NCBI GenBank assembly: GCA_902805545.1
Contig: CADCTD010000063.1
Location: 1 to 64,000, forward strand
DNA length: 64,000 nt
Reading direction: 5' to 3'
Source: an uncultured Craurococcus sp.
GTDB taxonomy: Bacteria > Pseudomonadota > Alphaproteobacteria > Acetobacterales > Acetobacteraceae
Shown here: positions 1 through 7,742 of the stretch, in pieces
Layout: each line of letters begins with the position of its first letter
Position numbering within the stretch: position 1 is the first letter of the stretch
Position numbers and translations under genes: made by a program
The notes under the pieces: generated by a model
What the model was told of the DNA's origin: nothing
What the model saw: the letters and a program-made list of their open reading frames with translations, nothing else
Databases searched by the model: none

Positions 1-1033
1 CGCCCTGCAGCAGCAGCGCCAGGGCGGCGTCCGGCGCGAGCGGCGCGGCGGCAGGGGCAGGCGCGGGTGCTGCGACCGGCACGGCGGCCATCGCCGGGGT
101 GGCGGGCGGTGCGGGTGCCGGCGCCGGGATGGCGATGCTCGGCACGCCCTCCTCGGCGAAGGGGTCGGCCAGCTCCGACGCGGGCGGCATCGGTGCGGTG
201 GGCGAGGGAGTCCAGGCCGGGGCCACGACCGCGACCGGCGCGGGCGGCGTCGTCGCCGGCGATGCGGTCGGTGACGGGTCCCAGGCGGGGGCTGCGGCCC
301 GAACCATCGGCGTTGCGGCAGGCGGCGGCAGGATCGGGTCGGCGACGGGGACCGGCGGAGCGGGTTCGGCGAGCGGAACCGCTGCAGCCGGCGCCGCGGC
401 GGGGGGCGAAAGGTCGAAGTCGAGGTCCCAATCATCCGGCAGCGGCGCCGCGGCAGGCACCACGGGGCGGGGCGGGGTGAAGGCGTCGGAGGCGGCGGGC
501 CGGTGGTCCGGCATCGGCGCATCGCCGAGGAAGGGGTCGAAATCGTCGGGCAGGGCGACGCCGCCGCTCGGCAGGGGCGGGGTGGCGAAGCCGGGGGAGG
601 CGTCGAGCGCCGGCGGCGGGGCGAAGGGATCGGCGTAGGGGTCGGGCACGGCGCGGCCGGCGCCGGGGAGCGGGGAGGCGCCCCAGCCCGGCGTGCCGCC
701 GAAGCCCTGCTGCGCGGCGGCGCTGATCCGCACCTCGATCTCGTAGCTGCCGAGGCGCAGCCGGTCGCCATCGGAGAGGGAGGCGACCAGGTCGCGCCCG
801 ATCGGCGCCGTCGCGTGGTTGAGGAAGGTGCCGTTGGTCGAGAGGTCGCGCACCTGCCAGAAGCCGCCGCGGAACTCCAGCACGCAGTGCCGCTTCGACA
901 GCACGCGCTCCGGGTCCTGCAGCATCCACTCGCATTCGAGGCCGCGGCCGATGGTGAGGTCGCCGCCGGAGGAGCGGCGGCTCTCCGGCACCGCGGCCTC
1001 CGGGCAGCGCAGGACGTTGAGGGTCAGCTCCAT
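1..1033 (-). CDS. tagH: Type VI secretion FHA-domain protein, TagH-like (3' end outside window)
   Basis: The first 344 residues of a protein that continues past the left edge. Residues about 5-105 form a forkhead-associated domain with the usual phosphothreonine-binding residues: G29-R30, S46xxH49 and N67-G-T69. From about residue 115 the chain becomes a long Pro/Ala-rich linker with scattered acidic and aromatic residues. TagH/Fha proteins join an N-terminal FHA domain by such a linker to a C-terminal type VI domain and act in post-translational control of the secretion machine in the cytoplasm; that C-terminal domain is not visible here. The ATG lies 1 nt after the PAAR stop codon, so it is the fourth gene of a vgrG-led operon. 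The TagH call rests on the FHA domain plus neighbours. Confidence 0.75.
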   Translation of the reverse strand, partial: MELTLNVLRCPEAAVPESRRSSGGDLTIGRGLECEWMLQDPERVLSKRHCVLEFRGGFWQVRDLSTNGTFLNHATAPIGRDLVASLSDGDRLRLGSYEIEVRISAAAQQGFGGTPGWGASPLPGAGRAVPDPYADPFAPPPALDASPGFATPPLPSGGVALPDDFDPFLGDAPMPDHRPAASDAFTPPRPVVPAAAPLPDDWDLDFDLSPPAAAPAAAVPLAEPAPPVPVADPILPPPAATPMVRAAAPAWDPSPTASPATTPPAPVAVVAPAWTPSPTAPMPPASELADPFAEEGVPSIAIPAPAPAPPATPAMAAVPVAAPAPAPAAAPLAPDAALALLLQG

Positions 1034-1034
1034 C

Positions 1035-1322
1035 TCAGCTCACGATGACGGTGGGACAGCCGATGATCACCGAGCCGCCATGGGCCGTCATGCTCCCCAG
1101 ATAGGCGGCGGGCTGGCCCTTGATCAGCACCTTGAACGAGCCGAGCACGATGACGTCCGGTGGGCCGACGCAGACGCACATGTCGCCGACGCGCGCCGCC
1201 GGCAGGCCGCCGATCAGCACCGTCATCCCGCCCGGGGGCAGGACCGGGCCGCCGACATGCGGGACGACGCCGGTGACCATCGGGCAGACATGCATGTCGC
1301 CGACGCGGGCGGCGGGGGGCAT
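1035..1322 (-). CDS. PAAR-domain type VI spike-tip protein
   Basis: A 95-residue protein with two copies of a PAARVGDM motif (residues 3-10 and 41-48), each followed by Cys (HVC at 11-13, CVC at 49-51), and later GQPAA and a conserved HGG. PAAR proteins fold as a small zinc-bound cone that caps the VgrG trimer and can carry effectors. Here the protein is only the PAAR domain, with no N- or C-terminal extension, so it is a structural tip rather than a specialised effector. The start overlaps the stop of the preceding gene by one base (TGATG), which implies translational coupling. Cys replaces His at some likely metal-ligand positions. Confidence 0.88.
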   Translation of the reverse strand: MPPAARVGDMHVCPMVTGVVPHVGGPVLPPGGMTVLIGGLPAARVGDMCVCVGPPDVIVLGSFKVLIKGQPAAYLGSMTAHGGSVIIGCPTVIVS

Positions 1323-1918
1323 CAGGCGGCTCCTTCCGGCGCGATGCGGCCGGCGCCGCCGGTGCCGATGTCGCGCGCGCTGGCGATGAAGCGGGGATAG
1401 CGGGTCGCCGCCTTCTCCGGCGCGCTGCGGACGGCGGCCAGCACCACGGCGCCGGCGATGGCGACGCCGGTGAGATGCTCGGCCGGCGGCACCACGGGCT
1501 GGCCCTCGGGCGACATGCTGCCGCCGGACCAGAAGGCGCCGACCGCGGCCCAGGCCTCCGTGCTGCGGAAGGCCGCGCGCTCGGCGGCTGCCATCGCGGC
1601 GCGGCGGGCGGCCTCGTCCGGCCGGCGAACCCAGGATTCGGCGGCCTCCAGCGCCTGCGCGTCCTCCGCCCGTGCCGCCGGGTCGGGCACGGCGCGGGCG
1701 CACATGCAGGCCCACCAGACCGCCTCGCGCTTCGGCAGGGCATGGGCGAGGAGGCGGAGCGCCTCGGTCATCCGTCCCGCGGCTTCGAGGCGGGCGAGCG
1801 CCGCCTCGGCATCGGCGACGCCGGCCAGCAGCGCCGTGCCCTCGGCATCGAGCTCGAGCCGCGGGAGCAGCGGGGCCAGGGCCACCAGGAGCTTGGAGGC
1901 GGTGCGTGTCGCGCTCAT
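1322..1918 (-). CDS. DUF6931-like protein of the type VI operon
   Basis: A 198-residue soluble, Ala-rich, mostly helical protein without signal peptide or membrane segment. A notable feature is the WWACMCAR motif at residues 68-75. From memory it resembles family DUF6931, but I could not check this. It lies 2 nt downstream of vgrG and overlaps the PAAR start by one base, so it is co-translated with both spike components. In other type VI loci this position is often held by loading chaperones or adaptors (DUF4123, DUF1795 and DUF2169 are known examples); an adaptor role here is inference. No catalytic motif was recognised. Confidence 0.7.
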   Translation of the reverse strand: MSATRTASKLLVALAPLLPRLELDAEGTALLAGVADAEAALARLEAAGRMTEALRLLAHALPKREAVWWACMCARAVPDPAARAEDAQALEAAESWVRRPDEAARRAAMAAAERAAFRSTEAWAAVGAFWSGGSMSPEGQPVVPPAEHLTGVAIAGAVVLAAVRSAPEKAATRYPRFIASARDIGTGGAGRIAPEGAA

Positions 1919-1923
1919 GCCGC

Positions 1924-3921
1924 TTATCCGATCATCACGATGCCGCCGCCGGCCTGCAGCATGGCGGTGCCCTTCACCGAGGTCATCAGGCCCTGCATGC
2001 TGAGCTGCATCGTGCCGTCGAGCTTCAGCATCATCCCGTTGAGGGAGATGCCCATCTGGTCGAGCTTCAGCTCGGACATGCCGACCTTCAGCGTGATGCC
2101 CTGCATCGCCTCGATGGTGACGGCGCCGAGGCTGGTCGTCACCTTGTAGTTTCCCATGTCGAGCGCGGTGCTCATGTTGCCCATGGAAAGCTTGAGGTCG
2201 TGATTCCCCATCTTCAGCGTCTGCGAGAGGTTGCCGGTGCTGAGCGTGTAGGTGTCGTTGCCGGTCTTGATCGTGGTCTCGCGGTTGCCGGTATTGACCG
2301 TCAGCGTCTCGTCGCTCTCGATGGTCGTGGTCCGCTTGCCGGTCTTGACCAGCCGCGTCTCGTCGCCGTCGCGGATGGTGGTGGAGAGGTCGTGCTTCAC
2401 CAGCACGTTCATGTCGAACTCGGCCTGGATATAGACCTCCTCCGAGCCCTTCTTGTCCTCGAAGCGCAGCAGGTTGGCGTTGTCCTTGCCGCCGCCCTTG
2501 GAGGAGCGGGTGGTGATGCCGCTCTGGGTGTTGAGCGAGGGCAGGCCGTAGGGCGGCGGCGCTTCCTGGTTGTGGATGCTGCCGAGCACCACGGGCTTGT
2601 CCGGGTCGCCGTCGAGGAAGCCGACCAGCACCTCGTCGCCGATCCGCGGCAGGAACCAGGTGCCGCCCCACTTGCCGGCCCAGGGCTGCGAGACGCGGAC
2701 ATAGCAGGTGGTGTTCTGGTCCTTCTTGCCGTAGCGGTCCCAGAGGAACTGGATCTTCACCCGGCCGTGCTGGTCGCAGTGGATCTCCTCGCCCGAGGGG
2801 CCGGTGACGATGGCGCTCTGGAGCGCGGGCATCGCCGGGCGGCGGCGGGGCGCCGAGTTGCGCCAGGTGCGGTCGCCGGGGATGGCGACGAAGCTGTTGG
2901 CGTAATGCGTCTGGCCGTCGCCGACGAGCTGGGTCTCGTCCATCGCCTCGTGGCGGATGGCGGTGATGAGCCAGGGCATCGGCGAGCCGCTCAGCCCCTC
3001 CTGCACCTTGACCTTGCCGCCGGCGAAGAGGCCGGCCATCTCCGTGCGGCCCTCGGCCGAATCGGCCTGCGCCTCGTGCTGCTCCATGCCGATGGTCGAC
3101 GGGTCGCCATCCGGCTGCGCGGTCTGGCCGGCGCCCCAGCGATAGACCTCCCAGGTGCCGGCATCGGGCGTGCTGAGCCTGGTCTGGGCCGTCGCCTGCA
3201 GCAGGGTCGAGGGCTTCAGCATGTCGAAGTCGTGGCCGACATGCTTGCCCGGCTGCAGCGTGCCGGAGACGCGCCAGTCGGTGACCGTGTTGATGTCGTT
3301 GGCGGCGGCCCGCACCACCAGCGCCTCGCCCGGCACCTGCGGGAAGTCGGCATTGGCGCCGGTCACCGTCAGGGTGTGGTCGTTCTCGCCGTGCTGGAAG
3401 AAGTAGCCGGCGCCGATCTCGTCCATCAGCCGGCTGGCGAAGTCGAAATCGGTCTCGTGGAACTGCACGCAGTAGGGGCGGGGGGCGGAGGGCAGCGTGC
3501 CGAAGCGCACCGGGGCGACGCTCGCCTCGCCGAAGAGCTTCTGCAGGATGTCCTGCACCGACTGCTCCTGGAAGATGCGGCAATCCGCCGTGCGGGTCAT
3601 GTTCCAGAGCAGCGGCACGGCTTCCAGCCGGTAGGCGGTGAGGTCGCGCTCATGCCCGGCGACCTTGGCGAAGGCGCGGACCATGCCGTTGAACTGCCGC
3701 GCGGGCTGGGTGCCGAGGGCGATGGTGCAGGTGATCGACTTGCCGAGCAGGTCCTTCGGGGCGAGCCCGTCATTCGCCGAGAGGACCTCGGCCTCGATGA
3801 CGAAGGGCCGGCCGATCGCCTCGGTCACGCTGAGATGGCGCAGGATCAGCACGTCGGGGCCGAGCGGCGAGGTGATCCCGAGGAGCCTGCCCGATTGGCT
3901 GATCTCCGGCGAACCTGACAT
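1924..3921 (-). CDS. vgrG: Type VI secretion spike protein VgrG
   Basis: A 665-residue VgrG. Residues 1 to about 370 match the gp27-like base, residues about 375-430 the gp5-like OB fold (with DQHGRVKIQF and a following WDRYGKKD), and the rest is a beta-helical needle ending AGGGIVMIG. There is no C-terminal effector domain. Trimeric VgrG forms the puncturing spike ejected by the type VI machine. I chose the ATG at 3921 (MSGSPEIS) because a GGGGGG stretch lies about 4 nt upstream; an in-frame ATG ten codons earlier has no such site. It heads the operon vgrG - DUF6931-like - PAAR - FHA. The baseplate, sheath and ClpV genes are outside the window. Confidence 0.95.
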   Translation of the reverse strand: MSGSPEISQSGRLLGITSPLGPDVLILRHLSVTEAIGRPFVIEAEVLSANDGLAPKDLLGKSITCTIALGTQPARQFNGMVRAFAKVAGHERDLTAYRLEAVPLLWNMTRTADCRIFQEQSVQDILQKLFGEASVAPVRFGTLPSAPRPYCVQFHETDFDFASRLMDEIGAGYFFQHGENDHTLTVTGANADFPQVPGEALVVRAAANDINTVTDWRVSGTLQPGKHVGHDFDMLKPSTLLQATAQTRLSTPDAGTWEVYRWGAGQTAQPDGDPSTIGMEQHEAQADSAEGRTEMAGLFAGGKVKVQEGLSGSPMPWLITAIRHEAMDETQLVGDGQTHYANSFVAIPGDRTWRNSAPRRRPAMPALQSAIVTGPSGEEIHCDQHGRVKIQFLWDRYGKKDQNTTCYVRVSQPWAGKWGGTWFLPRIGDEVLVGFLDGDPDKPVVLGSIHNQEAPPPYGLPSLNTQSGITTRSSKGGGKDNANLLRFEDKKGSEEVYIQAEFDMNVLVKHDLSTTIRDGDETRLVKTGKRTTTIESDETLTVNTGNRETTIKTGNDTYTLSTGNLSQTLKMGNHDLKLSMGNMSTALDMGNYKVTTSLGAVTIEAMQGITLKVGMSELKLDQMGISLNGMMLKLDGTMQLSMQGLMTSVKGTAMLQAGGGIVMIG
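2110..2360 (-). repeat. Decapeptide repeats in the VgrG needle
   Basis: Residues about 520-605 of VgrG repeat a unit of roughly ten residues ending in T-G-N or M-G-N: NTGN, KTGN, STGN, KMGN, SMGN and DMGN occur at regular spacing with alternating polar and hydrophobic residues between. This is the pattern expected for the triple-stranded beta-helix of the spike. The repeat is at the protein level; the DNA has diverged between copies. Confidence 0.75.
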
Positions 3922-4111
3922 GCACCCCCCTATGCCCCGTTCCGCTATCATACAGGGGCCCTACTTCCGGTGGAATAGCGCGATCCGCATCGAACGGCGC
4001 GACTTTCGCGATGACGTGAGGAATATGGCGGAATGCCGGGCCCGGACCGGGCGGGCATTTGACCGGCGGCGCGGCCTCCGTGAAGCTGGATGCCTCCGGG
4101 AGAAACACGCC

Positions 4112-4819
4112 ATGACCGAACGCCCCTTCACCCGCGCCGATCTCGATCTGCTGCGGCGCTGGGACACGCCGACCATCTGCAACGCGCTGGAACTCGTCGC
4201 CCCGGCCCGGCGCGGGCGGGGCTTCACCCTGCAGCCCTTCACGGTCGCCGACCCCTCCCTGCCGCCGCTCTGCGGCCTGGCGCGCACCGGGCAGATCCGC
4301 GCCGCCGCCCCCTCCGGCCGCACCCGGGAGCAGGACCGCGATGCGCGCATCGGCTGGTACGACTATGTCGCCGATGCCGACCTGCCGACCATCGTCGTCA
4401 TCGAGGACCTGGACGAGACGCCGGGGATCGGCGCCTTCTGGGGCGAGGTGAACAGCGCCATCCACAAGGGCCTCGGCTGCCAGGGCTGCGTCACCAGCGG
4501 CTCCTTCCGCGACATCGACATGCTGGCGACGGGCTTCCAGATCATCGGCGGCATGGTGAACCCGAGCCATGCGCATGTGCACATGGTCGATTTCGGCCGC
4601 GACGTGATCGTCCATGGCATGCCCTGCATGCATGACGACGTGGTGCATGCCGACAGGCACGGCGCCGTCGTCATCCCGGCCGAGGCGGTGCGGCAGCTGC
4701 CGGAGGCGATCGACCTCGTCGCCCGGCGCGAGGCGGTGATCCTCGAGATGGCGAAGCGGGACGATTTCGACATCCACAAGCTGAAGGAGGCGCTGTCCCG
4801 GGCGGACGAGATTCACTGA
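4112..4819 (+). CDS. RraA / HMG-aldolase family protein
   Basis: A 235-residue protein of the RraA-like fold. The diagnostic segment is at residues 121-134, where LGCQGCV is followed by TSGSFRD; the G...SFRD pattern matches the metal and oxo-acid binding site of 4-hydroxy-4-methyl-2-oxoglutarate/oxaloacetate aldolases (class II, Mg-dependent). True RraA proteins, which inhibit RNase E, share the fold but are shorter (about 160 aa), so a small-molecule lyase is more likely. ATG at 4112 was chosen because the conserved N-terminal region begins there. It is divergent from vgrG across a 190-bp gap. The stop overlaps the proposed start of the next gene. Substrate unknown. Confidence 0.8.
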   Translation: MTERPFTRADLDLLRRWDTPTICNALELVAPARRGRGFTLQPFTVADPSLPPLCGLARTGQIRAAAPSGRTREQDRDARIGWYDYVADADLPTIVVIEDLDETPGIGAFWGEVNSAIHKGLGCQGCVTSGSFRDIDMLATGFQIIGGMVNPSHAHVHMVDFGRDVIVHGMPCMHDDVVHADRHGAVVIPAEAVRQLPEAIDLVARREAVILEMAKRDDFDIHKLKEALSRADEIH

Positions 4820-5196
4820 GGCCGCGGGTCGCCCTGGCCCTCGCGCTGCTGCTGGCGGGGCCGGCGGCGGCGGAGCCGGGCTGGGACGAGCGGCTCGGCC
4901 TGCTGGCGCCGGCGCTCCGCGCCTGCCTCGACGGCGATCTCGGGGCCTTCGTCGATGATGTCGGGCCGGCGGCGAACGGGCGGCTGGCGGTCAGGGTGCG
5001 GCGCGGGCGGGTGACGGAGCGTTGCCTGGTCGGCGCGCAGGCGCGGGTGGCGACGCGGCTGGTGCTCGCCGATGCGCCGCCGCCCGAGCCGGCGGCGACG
5101 GCCTATTTCCTGGAGCGGCGCTGCGTCGATGCGCGGCGGATCGCGGCGCCGGACGGGACGGTGCTGGGCTGGCTTGCCTATCCGGCCTGCGGATAG
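4816..5196 (+). CDS. Small secreted four-cysteine protein (proposed CTG start)
   Basis: A 126-residue reading frame whose first 20 residues look like a clear signal peptide: MRPR, a run of Val/Ala/Leu, then GPAAA-EPG for signal peptidase. Four cysteines follow (near residues 36, 67, 97 and 125), enough for two periplasmic disulfides. No ATG precedes the signal peptide. The best start is CTG at 4816, which overlaps the previous stop as CTGA and follows GGACGAG by 5 nt. A GTG at 4996 would remove the export signal. The family is not recognised. The 3' end overlaps the convergent diguanylate cyclase gene by 19 nt. The reading frame is well supported; the start is not proven. Confidence 0.55.
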   Translation: MRPRVALALALLLAGPAAAEPGWDERLGLLAPALRACLDGDLGAFVDDVGPAANGRLAVRVRRGRVTERCLVGAQARVATRLVLADAPPPEPAATAYFLERRCVDARRIAAPDGTVLGWLAYPACG

Positions 5197-6170
5197 CGTG
5201 CGCTGCGGACTTGGTCCTTGCCGCCCGCCTTGGCGGCGTACATCATGGAGTCGGCCGCAGCCAGCGCCGCCTCGGCCGAGTCCGGCATGGCCTCGAAGCC
5301 GACCGAGCCGATCGAGGCGGTGACGCCCCAGCCCCCCCGCGCCATGCGCTCGGCAAGGGTGAGGCGGATGCGCTCGGCGAGCTGGGCAGCGCTGGTGGTC
5401 TCGCCGAGCAGGACGCAGAACTCGTCCCCGCCGAGGCGGGCCAGGCTGTCCGTCTCCCGCGTCGCGCCGCGCAGCACCTCGGCGACGGCGCGCAGCACGG
5501 CATCGCCCGCGGCATGGCCCAGCGTGTCGTTCACCCGCTTGAAGCCATCGAGGTCGATGAAGAGGACGGTGAAGGGGCGGCGCTCGGCCAGGGTGGCGTC
5601 GAGGGCGGTCATCAGCGCCGAGCGGTTGGGCAGGCCGGTCAGCGCGTCGGTGACGGCGAGGTCGTGCATGCGGCGCATCGCGCGGCGCAGCTCGAGAGCG
5701 GTCGAGACGGAGCGGGCGAGGCCCGAGAGGATATCGAGCTCCTCCTCGCTGGTCTCGCGCGGAGCGTGGTCGAGCACGCAGAGCGTCCCGAGCGCATAGC
5801 CCTCGGTATTGACGAGCGGGACGCCGGTATAGGAGCGGAAGCCGGGGTTGTCGGTGACCAGCGGATTGTCGGCGAAGCGAGGATCGGCCTGCATGTCCCC
5901 GATCACCAGCGGCTGGTCGGGCTGCAGGATCGCATGGGCGCAGAAGGCGAGGTCGCGCGGCGCCTCGGTGATGTCGAGCCCGTGCCGGGCCTTGGCCCAG
6001 ATCCGCTCGGCATCGACCAGCGAGACGAGGGCGATGGGCCGGCGGGTGAGGCGGGCGGCGAGGCGGGCGATGTCGTCGAAGGCCGCTTCGCAGGCCGTGT
6101 CGAGCACCGCATAGGAGCGCAGCGCCTCGAGGCGGCCGGCTTCGTCCGAAGGCAACGGGGCGGCTGGCAT
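5178..6170 (-). CDS. GAF-GGDEF diguanylate cyclase
   Basis: A 330-residue cytoplasmic protein. Residues about 15-160 are a GAF sensor domain (contains FCAHAI, the YTGVPL region and LGTLCVLD), and about 170-325 a GGDEF domain. The active site is intact (GGDEF at 247-251), and an inhibitory I-site RxxD is at 238-241, exactly five residues before GGDEF. It should make cyclic di-GMP from GTP with product inhibition, gated by an unknown ligand of the GAF domain. The start at 6170 (MPAAPL) begins just before the conserved GAF region; a further in-frame ATG twenty codons upstream is less likely. No membrane segment. Single gene, convergent with the preceding small gene. Confidence 0.92.
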   Translation of the reverse strand: MPAAPLPSDEAGRLEALRSYAVLDTACEAAFDDIARLAARLTRRPIALVSLVDAERIWAKARHGLDITEAPRDLAFCAHAILQPDQPLVIGDMQADPRFADNPLVTDNPGFRSYTGVPLVNTEGYALGTLCVLDHAPRETSEEELDILSGLARSVSTALELRRAMRRMHDLAVTDALTGLPNRSALMTALDATLAERRPFTVLFIDLDGFKRVNDTLGHAAGDAVLRAVAEVLRGATRETDSLARLGGDEFCVLLGETTSAAQLAERIRLTLAERMARGGWGVTASIGSVGFEAMPDSAEAALAAADSMMYAAKAGGKDQVRSARYPQAG

Positions 6171-6314
6171 GATCGGCTTCGATGATCCAGGTTGGTGCGG
6201 CGTCACTCTAGCACAACCCTTGGGTGCCAACCCGGCTTATTTCGACAGGGTGTTTCCGGGGGTGGACAAGCCGCCGCCGCTCGGCCGGAATGCCGGTGGA
6301 GCGCGGGAGGCGGC

Positions 6315-6764
6315 ATGACGGCGGGGCAGGTGCTGGCGGTGGTGCGGCCGGACTGGGTCGACCATTACGGCCATATGAACATGGCCTTCTACCTGGCGGT
6401 CTTCGACATGGCGACCGACCAGCTCTGGCCGAGCCTCGGCCTCGGCAAGCCGCTGCATGCGGAGGGGTTCGGCACTTTTGCCGCCGAAACCTGGGTGAAT
6501 TACGTCCGCGAGGTCCGTGAGGGCATGCCGCTCTCCTGCACGAGCGAGGTGCTGGCCTATGACGGGAAGCGGCTGATCGCGGTGCACCGGATGCACCATG
6601 CGTCGGAGGGCTGGCTGGCTGCGGAGAACGAGGTTCTCTACCTTTGCATGGATCTCTCCATCCGGCGGGTCGGGCAGTGGCCGGCCCGGGTGCTGGAGCG
6701 GTTCGCGGCGGCCTGCACGGGCCAGGCGCCTCGGCGGCTGGCGCTGCGGCGGCGTGAGGGCTAG
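6315..6764 (+). CDS. Hotdog-fold thioesterase family protein
   Basis: A 149-residue single-domain hotdog protein. Near the N terminus it has V-D-H-Y-G-H-M-N (residues 15-22), the motif of 4-hydroxybenzoyl-CoA thioesterase-like and carnitine-dehydrogenase-associated thioesterases, followed by the long helix. These hydrolyse short or medium acyl-CoA or betainyl-CoA thioesters in the cytoplasm. GGGAGG lies about 4 nt before the ATG. It is alone on its strand between the diguanylate cyclase and a Bug receptor, so context does not give a substrate. Confidence 0.85.
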   Translation: MTAGQVLAVVRPDWVDHYGHMNMAFYLAVFDMATDQLWPSLGLGKPLHAEGFGTFAAETWVNYVREVREGMPLSCTSEVLAYDGKRLIAVHRMHHASEGWLAAENEVLYLCMDLSIRRVGQWPARVLERFAAACTGQAPRRLALRRREG

Positions 6765-6786
6765 AGCGAACTCAACGGACACCGCC

Positions 6787-7728
6787 CTAATCGGCCGAGA
6801 TGTTGGCGCGGCGGATGACGGCGGCCCAGCGGGCGAGGTCGCGAGCGATGACCTCGGCGAATGCGGCGGGGCTGCCGCCGACCGGGGCCATGCCCTGCGC
6901 CTCGAGAGCTGCGGCCGTGGCGGGCTGGCGGAGCCAGTCGTTCAGCAGGCCATTGAGCCGGGCGATGAGCGGGGCCGGCAGGCCGGCAGGGCCGAGCAGC
7001 CCGTACCAGAGATCGACCTCGGCGCCGGGCAGGCCGCTCTCGGCCATGGTCGGTACGGCGGGGGCGGCGGGGCTGCGCTGCGGGCTGCCGATGGCGAGCA
7101 GGCGGATGCGGCCATCGGCGGCGAGCGGCAGGGCGGTGTGCAGAGGCAGCACCATCGCCGCGACGCGGCGGCCGAGCAGGTCCTGGATGGCCGGCGCGCT
7201 CCCGCGATAGGGGATGTGGTTGAGCGTCGCGCCGGTCTCGACGGCGAAGAGCGCCATCGCCAGGTGCTGCGGCGTGCCGATGCCGGGGCTGGCGTAGTCG
7301 AGGCCGTCGCGGCGGGCGAGGCCCGCGAATTCGGCGGCGCTGCGGGCGGGGATGTCCGGGTTCACGGTGAGGACCAGCTCGCCGAGGCTGAGGCGGATGA
7401 TGGGGGCGAAGCTGCCGACCGGGTCGTAGGGGACCTGGCGGAAGAGGCCCGGGTTCATCACGAAGGTATTGGCCTGGAGCAGCAGCGTCCGCCCGTCCGG
7501 CGCGGCGCGGGCGGCCGCCTGGGTGCCTATGTTGCCGCTGGCGCCGGGGCGGTTGTCGGCCACCGTGGGCTGGCCGAGGGAAGCCTGCAGCACCGGCGCG
7601 ACGAGCCGGGCCAGGATGTCCGGCCCGGTGCCGGGGGTGAAGGGGACGATGATGCTGACCGGGCCATCCTGCGCGGCGGCCGGGGAAGCGAGGGTGAGGG
7701 CGAGGAGGGAGCGGCGGCGGAGCGGCAT
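6787..7728 (-). CDS. Bug/TctC-family periplasmic solute receptor
   Basis: A 313-residue exported protein. After MPLRRRSLLALTLA a signal peptide ends at PAAAQ. The mature part starts with VSIIVPFTPGTGPD and contains ADNRPGASGNIG and a later HIPYRGSAP, all typical of the Bug family. These receptors bind small carboxylates in the periplasm. The membrane partners TctA and TctB are not nearby, which is common because Bug genes are greatly amplified in such genomes. A second Bug gene lies 14 nt upstream on the same strand, so the two are probably co-transcribed. Ligand unknown. Confidence 0.9.
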   Translation of the reverse strand: MPLRRRSLLALTLASPAAAQDGPVSIIVPFTPGTGPDILARLVAPVLQASLGQPTVADNRPGASGNIGTQAAARAAPDGRTLLLQANTFVMNPGLFRQVPYDPVGSFAPIIRLSLGELVLTVNPDIPARSAAEFAGLARRDGLDYASPGIGTPQHLAMALFAVETGATLNHIPYRGSAPAIQDLLGRRVAAMVLPLHTALPLAADGRIRLLAIGSPQRSPAAPAVPTMAESGLPGAEVDLWYGLLGPAGLPAPLIARLNGLLNDWLRQPATAAALEAQGMAPVGGSPAAFAEVIARDLARWAAVIRRANISAD

Positions 7729-7742
7729 GCGGGCGCCTCCCC

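Noticed and set aside
1322-3583. A single 753-codon minus-strand frame covering the DUF6931-like gene and much of vgrG
   Set aside because: The first part is an out-of-frame shadow of vgrG; only the last 198 codons, after their own ATG at 1918, form a natural protein.
1924-3921. Evolved VgrG with a C-terminal toxin
   Set aside because: The chain ends at the beta-helix (AGGGIVMIG) and has normal VgrG length.
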